From contig NZ_CP030943.1 in assembly GCF_036621415.1 (NCBI RefSeq), positions 148,700-212,699 on the forward strand: a DNA stretch of 64,000 bases. Reading direction: 5' to 3'. Each line of letters opens with the position of its first letter. The first letter of the stretch is position 1. Source of the stretch: Nitratireductor thuwali (GTDB lineage Bacteria > Pseudomonadota > Alphaproteobacteria > Rhizobiales > Rhizobiaceae). The position numbers were made by a program, and so were the translations under genes. Shown piece by piece: positions 1 to 7,536 of this stretch. Below the pieces are notes generated by a model. That model worked only from the letters and a program-made list of their open reading frames with translations, searched no databases and had not been told where the DNA came from.

Positions 1-887
1 ACGCTACGACACCCTGAGGAGAACCGACGATGGAAAGATCGCAGGTGCTGGAGGCGATGGGCCAGCTCAAGCTTTACGGCATGAAGGCCGCCTATGACGA
101 GATCATCGCCACCGCGGTGAAGCGTCAGCACGAGCCGCAAAGGTTCGTTGGTGACCTGCTGCAGGCCGAGATCAACGAGAAGCAGGCCCGCTCGATCAAG
201 TACCAGATGACGATCGCCAAGCTGCCACTGGCCAAGGAGATCGACGAGTTCGACTTCACCGACACCCCGGTCAACGAGACCCTGGTACGTGACCTGGCCG
301 GCGGCGCCTTCCTGGAGCAGCAGCGTAACGTCGTACTCATCGGCGGCACCGGAACCGGCAAGACCCACCTCGCTGTCGGTATCGCCCGCGCCTGCATCCG
401 CAACGGCGCGCGCGGCCGGTTCTTCAACGTGGTCGACCTCGTCAACAAGCTCGACGCCGAAGCACGCACCGATCGTCAGGGCCGCACGGCCGATCTGCTG
501 TGCCGTCTCGACTTCCTGATCCTGGATGAGCTCGGCTACCTTCCGTTCGCACAGACCGGCGGACAGCTCCTGTTCCACCTGATCAGCCGCCTCTACGAAC
601 GCACCTCGATCATCGTCTCGACCAACCTGGCCTTCGGCGAATGGCCGAGTGTGTTCGGCGATGCGAAAATGACCACCGCGCTACTCGATCGCCTGACCCA
701 CCACTGCGACATCGTGGAAACCGGCAACGAAAGCTGGCGCTTCAAGACCAGAGCCTGAGCACGCAAACCCGCTGGCCCGATCCGGCTTCGCCATTTGGAA
801 GCTACGCCGTCCCGGGCCAGCTACCGACGTGCCACCAGGGTCCCTTTTGAACGCCGATAGGGGGTCCCGATTCAATGCCGATTGACA
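1..887 (+). mobile_element. IS21-family insertion sequence, right part
   Basis: The element enters from the left edge, so istA lies outside the window; istB and the right end are inside. The right end carries two tandem sub-terminal repeats sharing GGGTCCC and GCCGAT (about 838-860 and 861-887). It finishes in GATTGACA at 887, matching the TG...CA tips and multiple terminal repeats usual for IS21. The reading frame entering from the right is cut exactly here, which supports 887 as the junction. The left end and target duplication cannot be seen. Confidence 0.8.
30..758 (+). CDS. istB: IS21-family helper ATPase IstB
   Basis: IstB is the AAA+ ATPase that assembles on target DNA and activates the IstA transposase of IS21-type elements. 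The 242-residue product has a Walker A motif GGTGTGKT at about residues 105-112, a Walker B stretch ending LDELGYL, and the IstB signature near EWPSVFGD with [10 protein letters not shown]. Length is normal for the family. A GAGGAG ribosome site lies about 9 bases before the ATG. It belongs to a different IS21 subgroup from the second copy at 29442, which is 278 residues and has a proline-rich tail. The gene looks intact. Confidence 0.93.
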   Translation: MERSQVLEAMGQLKLYGMKAAYDEIIATAVKRQHEPQRFVGDLLQAEINEKQARSIKYQMTIAKLPLAKEIDEFDFTDTPVNETLVRDLAGGAFLEQQRNVVLIGGTGTGKTHLAVGIARACIRNGARGRFFNVVDLVNKLDAEARTDRQGRTADLLCRLDFLILDELGYLPFAQTGGQLLFHLISRLYERTSIIVSTNLAFGEWPSVFGDAKMTTALLDRLTHHCDIVETGNESWRFKTRA

Positions 888-1193
888 GCCGAACGGGAGG
901 ATACGTTGATCACCTTCCTGTTGTTCTGCCGTACGCGGGATTCGGAGGCTCAGGCCAATATGGAAGGTCAGAGCAAGGTCCATATTGGGGAACTGTTCTT
1001 GAGAATAGAGGTTTGTGCCGCCCGTAATGACCCACCAGCGATCCTTGTTGGTGTGGATGTCCCACACGTCGTGGCGCGTGTTCAGAACGGCCTCCGAGTA
1101 GACCTTCTGCATGAAGGTGACTTCGAGGTCGGGCGCCTGCCATTCGAAGTATTCCCGGACTTCCTCAATCTCTTCTTCGGTAGCTTTCAGCAT
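888..1193 (-). pseudogene. Conserved hypothetical protein, 3' end removed by IS21
   Basis: From the ATG at 1193 the minus frame reads like a genuine protein: acidic start MLKATEEEIEEV, then WQAPDLEVTF, HDVWDIHTNK and RWWVITGGTNLY. After about 100 residues it runs straight into the IS21 terminal repeat at 887 and the native reading is lost. The residues predicted beyond 888 come from IS sequence. The aromatic-rich, mixed composition resembles small cytosolic proteins, but I do not recognise the family. The rest of the gene would lie to the left of the insertion, outside the window. Confidence 0.55.
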
Positions 1194-1241
1194 AATCGCC
1201 TTCGGCGATGGCTCGTCCGGGTAAGGCGGACGGATAAATGG

Positions 1242-1655
1242 TCAGGTCCGATTTACGGCTCTAACGGCGATCCTTCGGGCCGCCTGCTTGATGGTCGAGG
1301 CAATCTCGCGAAGGAAGGCAGCGCTAACCGATCCGATGGGTTCGGTCGAAACGAAGTCGTAGTCCTTGTCCATTTCGACACGATTGTACTCGTCGAGAAT
1401 GATCCAGCACGGCGCGGCAAGACCTATGCGGCGGCATTCAGTTTCCGGCACGCTCATGGCGAGCTGGCCGGCAAGAGGTGGCTTGGATGTGAAGGGAAAG
1501 AGAAAAACGACATCCGGATTGCCCAGCGTCTTGATCACGATGCAGACGGGGCGAGGCTTCCGTCCGGATTCCTCGCCCTTTTGTGCTTCGTGGTGCCAGA
1601 GATAGTGGAACTCCGCGACGTCGCCCTGCTCAAACATCGGTCTTGGCGGGTTCAA
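1242..1655 (-). CDS. PemK/MazF-like toxin of a type II toxin-antitoxin pair
   Basis: The 137-residue protein begins with a GDVAEFHY segment followed by GRKPRPVCIVI. This is the layout of PemK/MazF-type endoribonucleases, in which a short beta strand and a K-x-RP-x-x-I motif sit near the N-terminus. It overlaps the end of the upstream Phd-like antitoxin by 26 bases, so the two are translationally coupled. The family match is by motif only and the protein is divergent, with a long C-terminal half (EYNRVEMDKDYDF). Inference: an mRNA-cleaving or translation-blocking toxin stabilising the mobile element. Another beta-barrel toxin is possible. Confidence 0.6.
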   Translation of the reverse strand: MNPPRPMFEQGDVAEFHYLWHHEAQKGEESGRKPRPVCIVIKTLGNPDVVFLFPFTSKPPLAGQLAMSVPETECRRIGLAAPCWIILDEYNRVEMDKDYDFVSTEPIGSVSAAFLREIASTIKQAARRIAVRAVNRT

Positions 1656-1884
1656 GTATGGCGTCTATCCCTGACATGAGCTCCTCGTGGACATCGTCTG
1701 GCGCATCATGCAGCGAATAGGCCTTTGTCGGGCTCGGCTCGCCCCGCATTCGATGATAATCCCGGGCCGAGAGGACATAGAGCTTTTCCTTGCCGTGCTT
1801 AGTGAGCACGACCGGCTCGATCATCGCCGTCTCGAGGATTTCGCCCGAGGAGCGGTTCATGTCGGAGAAGGTGTACTGTTTCAT
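1630..1884 (-). CDS. Phd/YefM-family antitoxin
   Basis: This is a small antitoxin with the Phd/YefM fold: MKQYTFSDMNRSSGEILETA, then PVVLTKHGKEKLYVLSARDYHRM. It pairs a DNA-binding N-terminus with a toxin-binding C-terminal tail. I place the start at the ATG at 1884 (84 residues), preceded by GGAG, and not at the GTG at 1905. The GTG lies inside a perfect palindrome that must be the operator. The gene precedes and overlaps the toxin, the usual antitoxin-first order. The protein should bind toxin and repress its own promoter. Confidence 0.78.
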   Translation of the reverse strand: MKQYTFSDMNRSSGEILETAMIEPVVLTKHGKEKLYVLSARDYHRMRGEPSPTKAYSLHDAPDDVHEELMSGIDAILEPAKTDV

Positions 1885-1903
1885 CTCTTGGCTCCGGTGT
1901 TTC

Positions 1904-1925
1904 ACGTAAAATAGGTATTTTACGT
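1904..1925. promoter_or_regulatory. Palindromic operator of the Phd/PemK-like pair
   Basis: A perfect inverted repeat, ACGTAAAAT-N4-ATTTTACGT, lies 20 bases upstream of the antitoxin ATG. Its AT-rich centre stands out against GC-rich surroundings. Position and symmetry fit autoregulation by an antitoxin dimer. Confidence 0.75.
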
Positions 1926-1989
1926 CATTCTGTCAATCCGAGCTGTCTAACCGAAATAACGGGCGGAGCCGGAGCTCCGCCCGAGCCGC

Positions 1990-2577
1990 TCAACCAAGGG
2001 CGGCCATCTGCATTTCGGCCGCCTTGCGATCGACGGTCTGGCCGGGGTTTTCGACATGGCGCTCAAAGGGCTTCCAGGCCTCACCGACGACCTCTTCGTA
2101 GGCGGCCACCACGCCTTCGGCGGCGCAACGTAGCGCATGGGCCTGAATGCCCATGTCGGCCGCGAATTCGCGCTTGCGCTGGGCCGCGCTGTCGAAACCG
2201 ACTGGACCATCGAGGTCCGCGTCGCGGTCGTCGTTTGCGTTTCTGGCCGTGGCATCGCGGGCTTCCGAGACCGACCGAGAATAGAACTGACCGGCGCCGT
2301 GGGCTGAGCCGACATAGGAGCCGACGATCCGCTGAAGATGGATCTGCATGGCCCGTTCGCCGAGGCCTTCCTTCAAGGAGTCGGCCGTGTCGATGATGAT
2401 CTTGCGATGGAGTTCGCGGATCCCGTCGCTGTCGATGACGGGGAGGCCGAAGCTTTCGGCAATGAGCGATGCCTGGGCGCTGTCGGGACAGGCGAGGCGG
2501 ACCATTTCGAGGGAGGCGCCCTTGCGGAGCTGGACGACCTTGCTGGATTGGCGGCTGGAACGAGCGATTCTGGTCAT
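1990..2577 (-). CDS. Conserved hypothetical protein of plasmid/ICE backbone
   Basis: The product is 195 residues with a basic N-terminus (MTRIARSSRQSSKVVQLRKG), suggesting nucleic-acid contact. A mixed helical body follows (IRELHRKIIIDTADSLKEGL, ERAMQIHLQRIVG), then an alanine-rich C-terminal helix region. No signal peptide or membrane segment is visible. A strong AAGGA site sits 8 bases before the ATG at 2577. I do not recognise a named domain. It lies between the PemK-like pair and the other minus-strand backbone genes and is probably part of the same conserved set. Confidence 0.7.
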   Translation of the reverse strand: MTRIARSSRQSSKVVQLRKGASLEMVRLACPDSAQASLIAESFGLPVIDSDGIRELHRKIIIDTADSLKEGLGERAMQIHLQRIVGSYVGSAHGAGQFYSRSVSEARDATARNANDDRDADLDGPVGFDSAAQRKREFAADMGIQAHALRCAAEGVVAAYEEVVGEAWKPFERHVENPGQTVDRKAAEMQMAALG

Positions 2578-3082
2578 ATAAGAGTCCTTTCCTTCACGGT
2601 CTGGCCGAAGGCTCGAGCCGACCCCCTGCCGGCCCTCCCTTCGGGCGCGGTCCAGAAAAACCGGCGGAAGGAGGAGGCTTCAGGGTCCGTGCGGACCAAA
2701 GCCGAGCGGACCAGCCTTGCGGGCAAGCAGGGCCTTTGCCCTCGCGCCGTCCCGCTGGGCTGGTTTGCCGAGGCTGGTGCGCATGGCCGCTCCGCGGCGC
2801 GCCAGCGGCCTTGAAGGCTCCGGCCGCCGGTTTAGGACCGAAGCCAAAACCGAAGGGAGGCCGGCAGGGGGGTGGCGTTCCACCGAAGCTGACCCATGAA
2901 GGAAGTGATAATGACCCGGGACAGCACGCCTGTCATCCCGACAGGCTGGACACCCCGGCATCTTGCGGCCGAACACTGCGGTCCTCGCTTCTCTTCCTGA
3001 TGATGGCGGTCGCACACGCCCGAGGAGCGAGCTCCCGTGAAACGGTATCGATCGAGTCAGTTCCTTCGACGTCTGGAAGGTA
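2578..3082. other. Intergenic stretch with no supported gene
   Basis: About 500 bases in which no frame on either strand shows convincing protein-like composition. Open frames here are rich in Arg, Pro and Ala, as expected for GC-rich antisense noise. GC-rich inverted segments are common (for example around 2790-2830), but I found no clean terminator. Confidence 0.5.
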
Positions 3083-3400
3083 TCAGCCGACAGGCGCCTT
3101 GCGTGCGGGATCGGGGCCTGGACGGGCCGATCGGGGTCGTTGTTCCGCTCTTGGCTCTCGCGCGGTGTTCCATTCGGGAAACGGTGTTGCTCCCGGCGCA
3201 TAATCGGCCGGAATCACGACCGGTGCCATCGATGCGGCGAGGTCCTCGCCGGCGACGGCCCAGTCGACAATTGTGCCGGCCGCCGGAACAGCCGCTCCAC
3301 ACCGGTCGAACTGGTTTTCCAAAGCAGCTGCGACAGCCGACCGGGGACTGACGGCGTGCGTATCGACGAGGATGTGGACCGCGACGAGATAGGTGGTCAT
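3083..3400 (-). CDS. Small conserved hypothetical protein
   Basis: The frame from the ATG at 3400 gives 105 residues starting MTTYLVAVHILVDTHAVSPR, with a regular hydrophobic-strand beginning and a charged, proline-rich tail. A GGAG site lies about 8 bases upstream. The start overlaps the stop of the next upstream small gene by four bases (ATGA), which supports translation. I do not know the family. In-frame extensions further upstream have random composition and are not used. Confidence 0.6.
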   Translation of the reverse strand: MTTYLVAVHILVDTHAVSPRSAVAAALENQFDRCGAAVPAAGTIVDWAVAGEDLAASMAPVVIPADYAPGATPFPEWNTAREPRAEQRPRSARPGPDPARKAPVG

Positions 3401-3600
3401 CGGTTGGGTCTCCGTGCTGGATGGTTGAAGCGTGGCGCGCGGATCGAGACGAGCACCGCGCGCTTCCAGGCATAGGCGCCTGCGAAGCGATGGCGATGGC
3501 GCTTGTGTTGGACGACAAGACGGGGACGTGCGCCCTCCATCCCGAACACAGCCCGCCGGCCGAAGCGGACGGCTATGGCCTTCCATGGAATGGGCATCAC
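3397..3600 (-). CDS. Very small basic hypothetical protein
   Basis: The product is 67 residues and strongly basic (MMPIPWKAIAVRFGRR, RLVVQHKRHRHRF). The main evidence is its position: its stop overlaps the next start by four bases, and its own start overlaps the end of the frame above it by four bases. That forms a coupled chain of three small genes. The basic composition suggests nucleic-acid binding, but this is inference. It could be a fortuitous frame. Confidence 0.4.
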   Translation of the reverse strand: MMPIPWKAIAVRFGRRAVFGMEGARPRLVVQHKRHRHRFAGAYAWKRAVLVSIRAPRFNHPARRPNR

Positions 3601-4041
3601 CGCCCCCAGGCGACAAAGCTCGAGGGTCCGTCACAGGATGCGTGGCGCGCCGGATCGACGACGAAGCCGAATCGGCCAACCTCGTACTCACTGGCCGCGA
3701 CCAGAAAGCGCTGGCGCTCGAGGCCCTCACCACGGCCTCCACCGAGCGTGGCGATCACCTCAATAAAACGTTCGTGGTGCTCTGATCTGATCGCCGACAC
3801 CACGACCCAGTCACCCGCATGCCGCGCCTCGAATGCCCGGCGATCCTTCTCGCGGGATTCGCGGCCGGCGCGCGCACCAGCGTGTGGCGAGAAAATACTG
3901 ACCGACGCGCCCCGGCAGCATGGCAAAGACAGTGTCATCGACGCGCGCCACGGGAAACCCTTCAGCGCTGATGCCGAAACAAACGTCCGACTGGTCGGGC
4001 GTCCCGCACGACCGATGGTGCGATGACTGAGAACGGATCAT
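3597..4041 (-). pseudogene. Hypothetical gene, probably frameshifted
   Basis: Two overlapping minus frames each look coding over different parts. From 4041 one frame reads SDVCFGISAEGFPVARVDDTVFAMLPGRVGQYFLATR. The other (113 residues from 3938) is good after AGARAGRESREKDRR, with GDWVVVSAIRSEHHERFIEVIATLGGG and RQRFLVAASEYEVGRFGFVVD. Joining them near 3885-3900 with one base gained or lost would give a single protein of about 145 residues. Alternatively the 3597-3938 frame is itself the gene. No domain recognised. Confidence 0.45.
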
Positions 4042-4511
4042 GCCGCCCTCCCCTCGATCTGATCGGCCGCGGCCTCGTCGGCGGTCACCTCACGGAGCAC
4101 GGCATTTGGATAGCCGTTCCGCGACAACCATTCATCGGCGGCCTGACGGTTGGCCGCGACATGGACGAGCTCGGCCTCATCGCCGGGGCGGTCGAATACG
4201 AGGACGGAGCCGATGGCGGGCCGTTCGACTACCGTGAAGGCGAGGTCGCTATCGACCGAGACGGTCTTGAAGACCCTGAGCACGATCACCGCCTTGCTGC
4301 CGAAATCCCCCTCATGAAGTGTGATCGCGGCTGGTATTGTGGTTTCGCCGACCTGCGTGCCGGTCTGTTTCCTGACGAGCCGGCCGGTGTTGTTGCGACT
4401 TTCCCAGGCCCGCAGCTTGCGCCGATGGCGCTCGGGGGGCCGCGGGGTGCCGTCGGAATAGCGGATGATCGCGCCCAGCGGCACGTGGTCAAAGATCAGT
4501 TGCGCGGACAT
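4038..4511 (-). CDS. Conserved hypothetical protein downstream of the ParB-like gene
   Basis: A 157-residue soluble protein starting MSAQLIFDHVPLGAIIRYSDG, with an AGGAGG ribosome site just upstream of the ATG at 4511. It contains a basic segment (RPPERHRRKLRAWESRNNTGRL) followed by beta-rich sequence. It follows the ParB-like gene on the same strand after a 90-base gap holding a strong hairpin, so it may have its own expression level. I do not recognise the family. Confidence 0.75.
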   Translation of the reverse strand: MSAQLIFDHVPLGAIIRYSDGTPRPPERHRRKLRAWESRNNTGRLVRKQTGTQVGETTIPAAITLHEGDFGSKAVIVLRVFKTVSVDSDLAFTVVERPAIGSVLVFDRPGDEAELVHVAANRQAADEWLSRNGYPNAVLREVTADEAAADQIEGRAA

Positions 4512-4544
4512 GACGTCCTCCTGTTCTGGATGCTGAAACGAAAG

Positions 4545-4568
4545 CGCCGCCGGGGTGGACCGGCGGCG
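4545..4568 (-). terminator. Hairpin between ParB-like gene and next gene
   Basis: Perfect inverted repeat CGCCGCCGG-N6-CCGGCGGCG. Read on the minus strand it is followed by GCTTTCGTTTC, a weak U-rich tail. It lies 33 bases after the stop of the ParB-like gene. It could act as a leaky intrinsic terminator or protect the upstream mRNA. Confidence 0.45.
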
Positions 4569-4600
4569 GATCAGGCATTCGAAAGAGAAGGGTGGTGGGG

Positions 4601-6268
4601 CTATTCGGCGGCCTCGCGGAACCCTTCGCTGTCGTCGTGGTCCGGGTCGACCGGTTTGGCGCCCGTGCCATCCGGCTCCTCGTCCTCCTCTGTGACCGTG
4701 TTGGACGCGAGCCACGCCGCGAGCGCGTCGCGGTCGGGTGCGAAGAACGCCGAGGGATGAACGAAAGTCTGCTCGTTGAACGCCTCGACCAGCGCCGCCC
4801 GCGTATCCTTGACCCGGGCCCGGGGCAGGACGGCGGTGCCTTCGCACGACGCCTCGAGGGCGGTGCGCGACAGGCAGGACAGGAAGTCCTCCGTGCCCAT
4901 ATTGGGCAGGAACCCGTCGGCGCCAACCGCCTCGCCCGCAGCGCGGGCAACGATGCCGCTATTGGTCCGGTTCTCCTGGCAGGAGAGCACCTCGATCAGC
5001 ATGGAACGGACGGCAACGCGCAGCGTCTCCATGTCGAAGGAGAGCTTGCCCTCGGCGTCGAAGAGCGCCGCCGCGTGACGCGCGATCCGTTGATTGCCAT
5101 AGTAGTAGTCGTCTCCACCTCCATTGGCGGAATCGACCCTGACATTCTGGCCGGCGAAGGCGAGGACCAGCAAGGCCATCAGCGTGTCGTCCTCGATCGG
5201 CGCGCGGCCGAGCGCCTCATGAAGGGCATCGGTGCGGAGGTCGCCGATCATCTCGATACCCTTGCGGGTGACATCGGGCCGCGTCTTGGGCATCACGACG
5301 GCATCCTCGCCCGAAGACCCGTTGCCCTTTGCCGGCTTCGTCTCCGGCATCCGGAAGTGAACGGACTGCACCTTGCCGTCGCGGTCGAGATACAGGGCGG
5401 TGTAGTCCGACTTCTTCGGCTTGCCGTAGACGCGCTCGGCCTTCTTGGGCAGCTCCGGCTGGCCCCAGCTATTGGCCTCGGTGATGACACCCTTCTTGGG
5501 CAGGTTGCGCGTCATCCACTCCTGCTGCGCACCGAGATAGGCTTCGACATCGGTGGTGTAGCGGCTGTCCTCGTCGGCGGGCGCGAACAGGTCCTCGACC
5601 CAGGAAATGCCGTAGGCCTGGGCCAGTTCGTCGTCGAAGCTGGCATCGCGCGCATACATTCGGGTCTTGGAAAGGCCGTTGGCCACGCTCCACCAGGAGA
5701 CCTGGGGATCGCCCTTGCCGGGCTTGTGCGCCTTCCACACCTCCCTCTGCTCGTCGAGGGAGGCCGCCGCGATCGTGCGCAGCTGGCTTTCGTTGGGCAT
5801 GTCGCCCCTGGCCATATGATCGAGTATGGCCGGCAGCACATTGGCGAGCAGCCGCAGCTTTCGGATCTGGCGGACCGAAAGCGCGAGGGCGACGGCGATC
5901 GCCTCCTCTGTCCAGCCGATGGCGACGAGGCGCTCGATCGCCCGCCACTGGTCGACCGGATTGAGCCCTTCATGGGCGAGCGTTTCGACGAGCGAACGCA
6001 TGGCGCCGCCATCCTCGGCGGCTTCTCCGACGATGACCGCGATCTCTTCGAGACCGGCGGAGATCGCCTGCTTGACGCGGCGGTGCCCGGCCTGGATGAC
6101 AAAGCCGTTGCCGCCTTCGGCCTGAGGCGCCACGACGGGCGGCTGCACGATGCCGACCGCCTTGATCGTGGCGAGCAGCAGCGCATCGGCCTGGGGATTG
6201 GATTTCGAGCGGCGGGCCTTGTCGGGATTTTCGACGAGCGCGCGCGGATCGACGAGCTTGATTTCCAT
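4601..6268 (-). CDS. ParB-like partition/nuclease-domain protein (555 aa)
   Basis: The N-terminal 100 residues match the ParB/Spo0J CTP-binding domain: an NPDKARRSKSN segment, GIVQPPVV (about 38-46) and GHRRVKQA (about 61-68, ParB box II). A helix-turn-helix-like stretch follows near 120-150 (AIAVALALSVRQIRKLRLL). The remaining 400 residues are unrelated to classical ParB and include a tyrosine-rich GGGDDYYYGN patch and an acidic tail. Classical ParB is about 300 residues and pairs with ParA; no parA is next to it here. This long form is typical of alphaproteobacterial plasmids and ICEs. Its role may be partition, regulation or DNA processing. Confidence 0.85.
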   Translation of the reverse strand: MEIKLVDPRALVENPDKARRSKSNPQADALLLATIKAVGIVQPPVVAPQAEGGNGFVIQAGHRRVKQAISAGLEEIAVIVGEAAEDGGAMRSLVETLAHEGLNPVDQWRAIERLVAIGWTEEAIAVALALSVRQIRKLRLLANVLPAILDHMARGDMPNESQLRTIAAASLDEQREVWKAHKPGKGDPQVSWWSVANGLSKTRMYARDASFDDELAQAYGISWVEDLFAPADEDSRYTTDVEAYLGAQQEWMTRNLPKKGVITEANSWGQPELPKKAERVYGKPKKSDYTALYLDRDGKVQSVHFRMPETKPAKGNGSSGEDAVVMPKTRPDVTRKGIEMIGDLRTDALHEALGRAPIEDDTLMALLVLAFAGQNVRVDSANGGGDDYYYGNQRIARHAAALFDAEGKLSFDMETLRVAVRSMLIEVLSCQENRTNSGIVARAAGEAVGADGFLPNMGTEDFLSCLSRTALEASCEGTAVLPRARVKDTRAALVEAFNEQTFVHPSAFFAPDRDALAAWLASNTVTEEDEEPDGTGAKPVDPDHDDSEGFREAAE

Positions 6269-6622
6269 CGGGATGCTCCTTTTCGGGGTTCGGGGTCCAG
6301 CACCACGCCGGTCCCTCTTCGTCTTCTTTTCAAAGACACTCCCCGGCCCGCGGAGCGGACGGGCCGGTGCAACTGCGGCCGAGCATCCCTGCCCGGCTGG
6401 GCGAGCATGGCTCGTGAGCCATCGCGACGACCGACGGGCCGGGATCGCGAGCGGCGCGGTTGACGTGAAACCGCCAGCGGACTGGCCGCTCTGCGAGGGG
6501 TTCTTCTGCCCCTGCTTTCCTCTCCGCGTTCCCGCCCTGCCCTGATCCGCTTCTTGCCCATTGGCATGCAGCGATTGGCCAGTTCGCCGATATTCTACGC
6601 AGCCCTTGATCGCCGTTCCAAC
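6269..6622. other. Intergenic region with a GC-rich hairpin
   Basis: No supported gene. It holds an inverted repeat CCGGCCCG-N9-CGGGCCGG at 6343-6367, about 75-100 bases upstream of the ParB-like start on its transcribed side. No U-tract follows on either strand, so a leader structure or protein-binding site is as likely as a terminator. Confidence 0.4.
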
Positions 6623-6640
6623 TGACGCTATGTTGCGTCA
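6623..6640 (+). promoter_or_regulatory. Operator/promoter of the Xre-RES pair
   Basis: Inverted repeat TGACGC-N6-GCGTCA, 31 bases before the antitoxin ATG. A plausible sigma-70 promoter overlaps it: TTGATC at 6607-6612 and TATGTT at 6629-6634, 16 bases apart. The arrangement fits autorepression by the Xre antitoxin. Confidence 0.6.
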
Positions 6641-6670
6641 TAACTACCGGCAATCGATTGAGGCGACAGA

Positions 6671-7021
6671 ATGAATCTCGCGCAATATTCAGATCACGGG
6701 ATGTTCGCGCCCAGCAAGATCGCAAGTGTCTTTCGCACAACGAGCGAGGAGATCGCGCGGACGGTCGGCCTCGGCAAGGACGCGATTCAGCGCAAGGATC
6801 GGATGCGCTCGGACAAGACACAGCGCCGCCTGCGCGAGATGGTGGAGATCGTGAACAAGGTCGAACCGCGTTTCGGCTCCGCGCTGATGGCTTACGCCTG
6901 GTATCGGTCCGAGCCGCTGCCTGGATTTTCCGGCCAGACGGCTATGCAGCTGGTGCGCGATGGCCGGGCCGAAGAGGTTCTCGATTTCATCGACGCGGTC
7001 GACGCCGGCGTTCACGCCTGA
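6671..7021 (+). CDS. Xre/MbcA/ParS-family antitoxin (DUF2384)
   Basis: A 116-residue antitoxin of the Xre-RES class. The N-terminal half carries a helix-turn-helix-like segment (PSKIASVFRTTSEEIARTVGLGKDAI). The C-terminal half matches the DUF2384 toxin-binding region: FGSALMAYAWYRSEPLPGFSG, then TAMQLVRDGRAEEVLDFID. It lies two bases before the RES toxin gene on the plus strand, opposite to the surrounding backbone genes. It should neutralise the toxin by blocking its NAD-binding cleft and repress the shared promoter at the palindrome just upstream. Confidence 0.88.
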   Translation: MNLAQYSDHGMFAPSKIASVFRTTSEEIARTVGLGKDAIQRKDRMRSDKTQRRLREMVEIVNKVEPRFGSALMAYAWYRSEPLPGFSGQTAMQLVRDGRAEEVLDFIDAVDAGVHA

Positions 7022-7023
7022 CC

Positions 7024-7524
7024 GTGGCGCTCACCTATTCCGGAAAACTGTACCGGGCGCTCAATCCTGTCTTCGCGCGCGAACCGATGTCGGGACGCGG
7101 AGCGGAACTCTATGGCGGCCGGTTCAATCCAAAGGGCGTACCGGCGCTCTATGCGTCGACATCCGTGCTGACGGCCCTAAGGGAAGCCAACCAGGTGGGC
7201 GATCTGCAACCGACAACATTGGTGTGTTACCGCGCTGAGATCGAAATGGTCTTCGACACCGGCGACGCATCGGCGCTGGGCAGGGCCGGCTTCGACGAAA
7301 TCGCGCTGGCCGATTCGACCTGGCGCGATCAGATGAGGAAGACGGGCGAGGCGCGCACGCAGCGCTTCGCACGCGAACTGATAGCGGAAGGCTATAACGG
7401 CCTGCTGGTTCGCAGTTTCGCCAAGGGAGCGGGTCCGGGCGACATGAACCTCGTGCTGTGGCGATGGGGTGAAAGCGCCCCGTCTCGTCTGGAGCTGATC
7501 GATGATGAGGACCGGCTGCGGTAA
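7024..7524 (+). CDS. RES-domain toxin
   Basis: RES toxins attack NAD+: MbcT degrades it, and ParT ADP-ribosylates phosphoribosyl pyrophosphate synthetase. This 166-residue protein has the family core: LYRAL with Arg11, a GGRFN turn at 31-35, then LYAST and LREAN with Glu54, positions that line the active site in the family. It starts at a GTG two bases after the antitoxin stop, with no separate ribosome site, so it is coupled to antitoxin translation. Which chemistry this member performs cannot be told from sequence. All key positions appear present. Confidence 0.88.
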   Translation: MALTYSGKLYRALNPVFAREPMSGRGAELYGGRFNPKGVPALYASTSVLTALREANQVGDLQPTTLVCYRAEIEMVFDTGDASALGRAGFDEIALADSTWRDQMRKTGEARTQRFARELIAEGYNGLLVRSFAKGAGPGDMNLVLWRWGESAPSRLELIDDEDRLR

Positions 7525-7536
7525 GGGCGGAACCCT

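Noticed and set aside
1904..1905. GTG at 1905 as antitoxin start
   Set aside because: It would place coding sequence inside the perfect operator palindrome; the ATG at 1884 has a ribosome site.
6343..6367. GC hairpin upstream of the ParB-like gene as a parS centromere
   Set aside because: It occurs once, lacks a parS-like 16-bp core, and no parA gene is adjacent. Kept only as a hairpin.
4592..6463. Open frame of 623 codons on the plus strand opposite the ParB-like gene
   Set aside because: It mirrors the ParB-like gene on the other strand, shows no recognisable domain and has no ribosome site.
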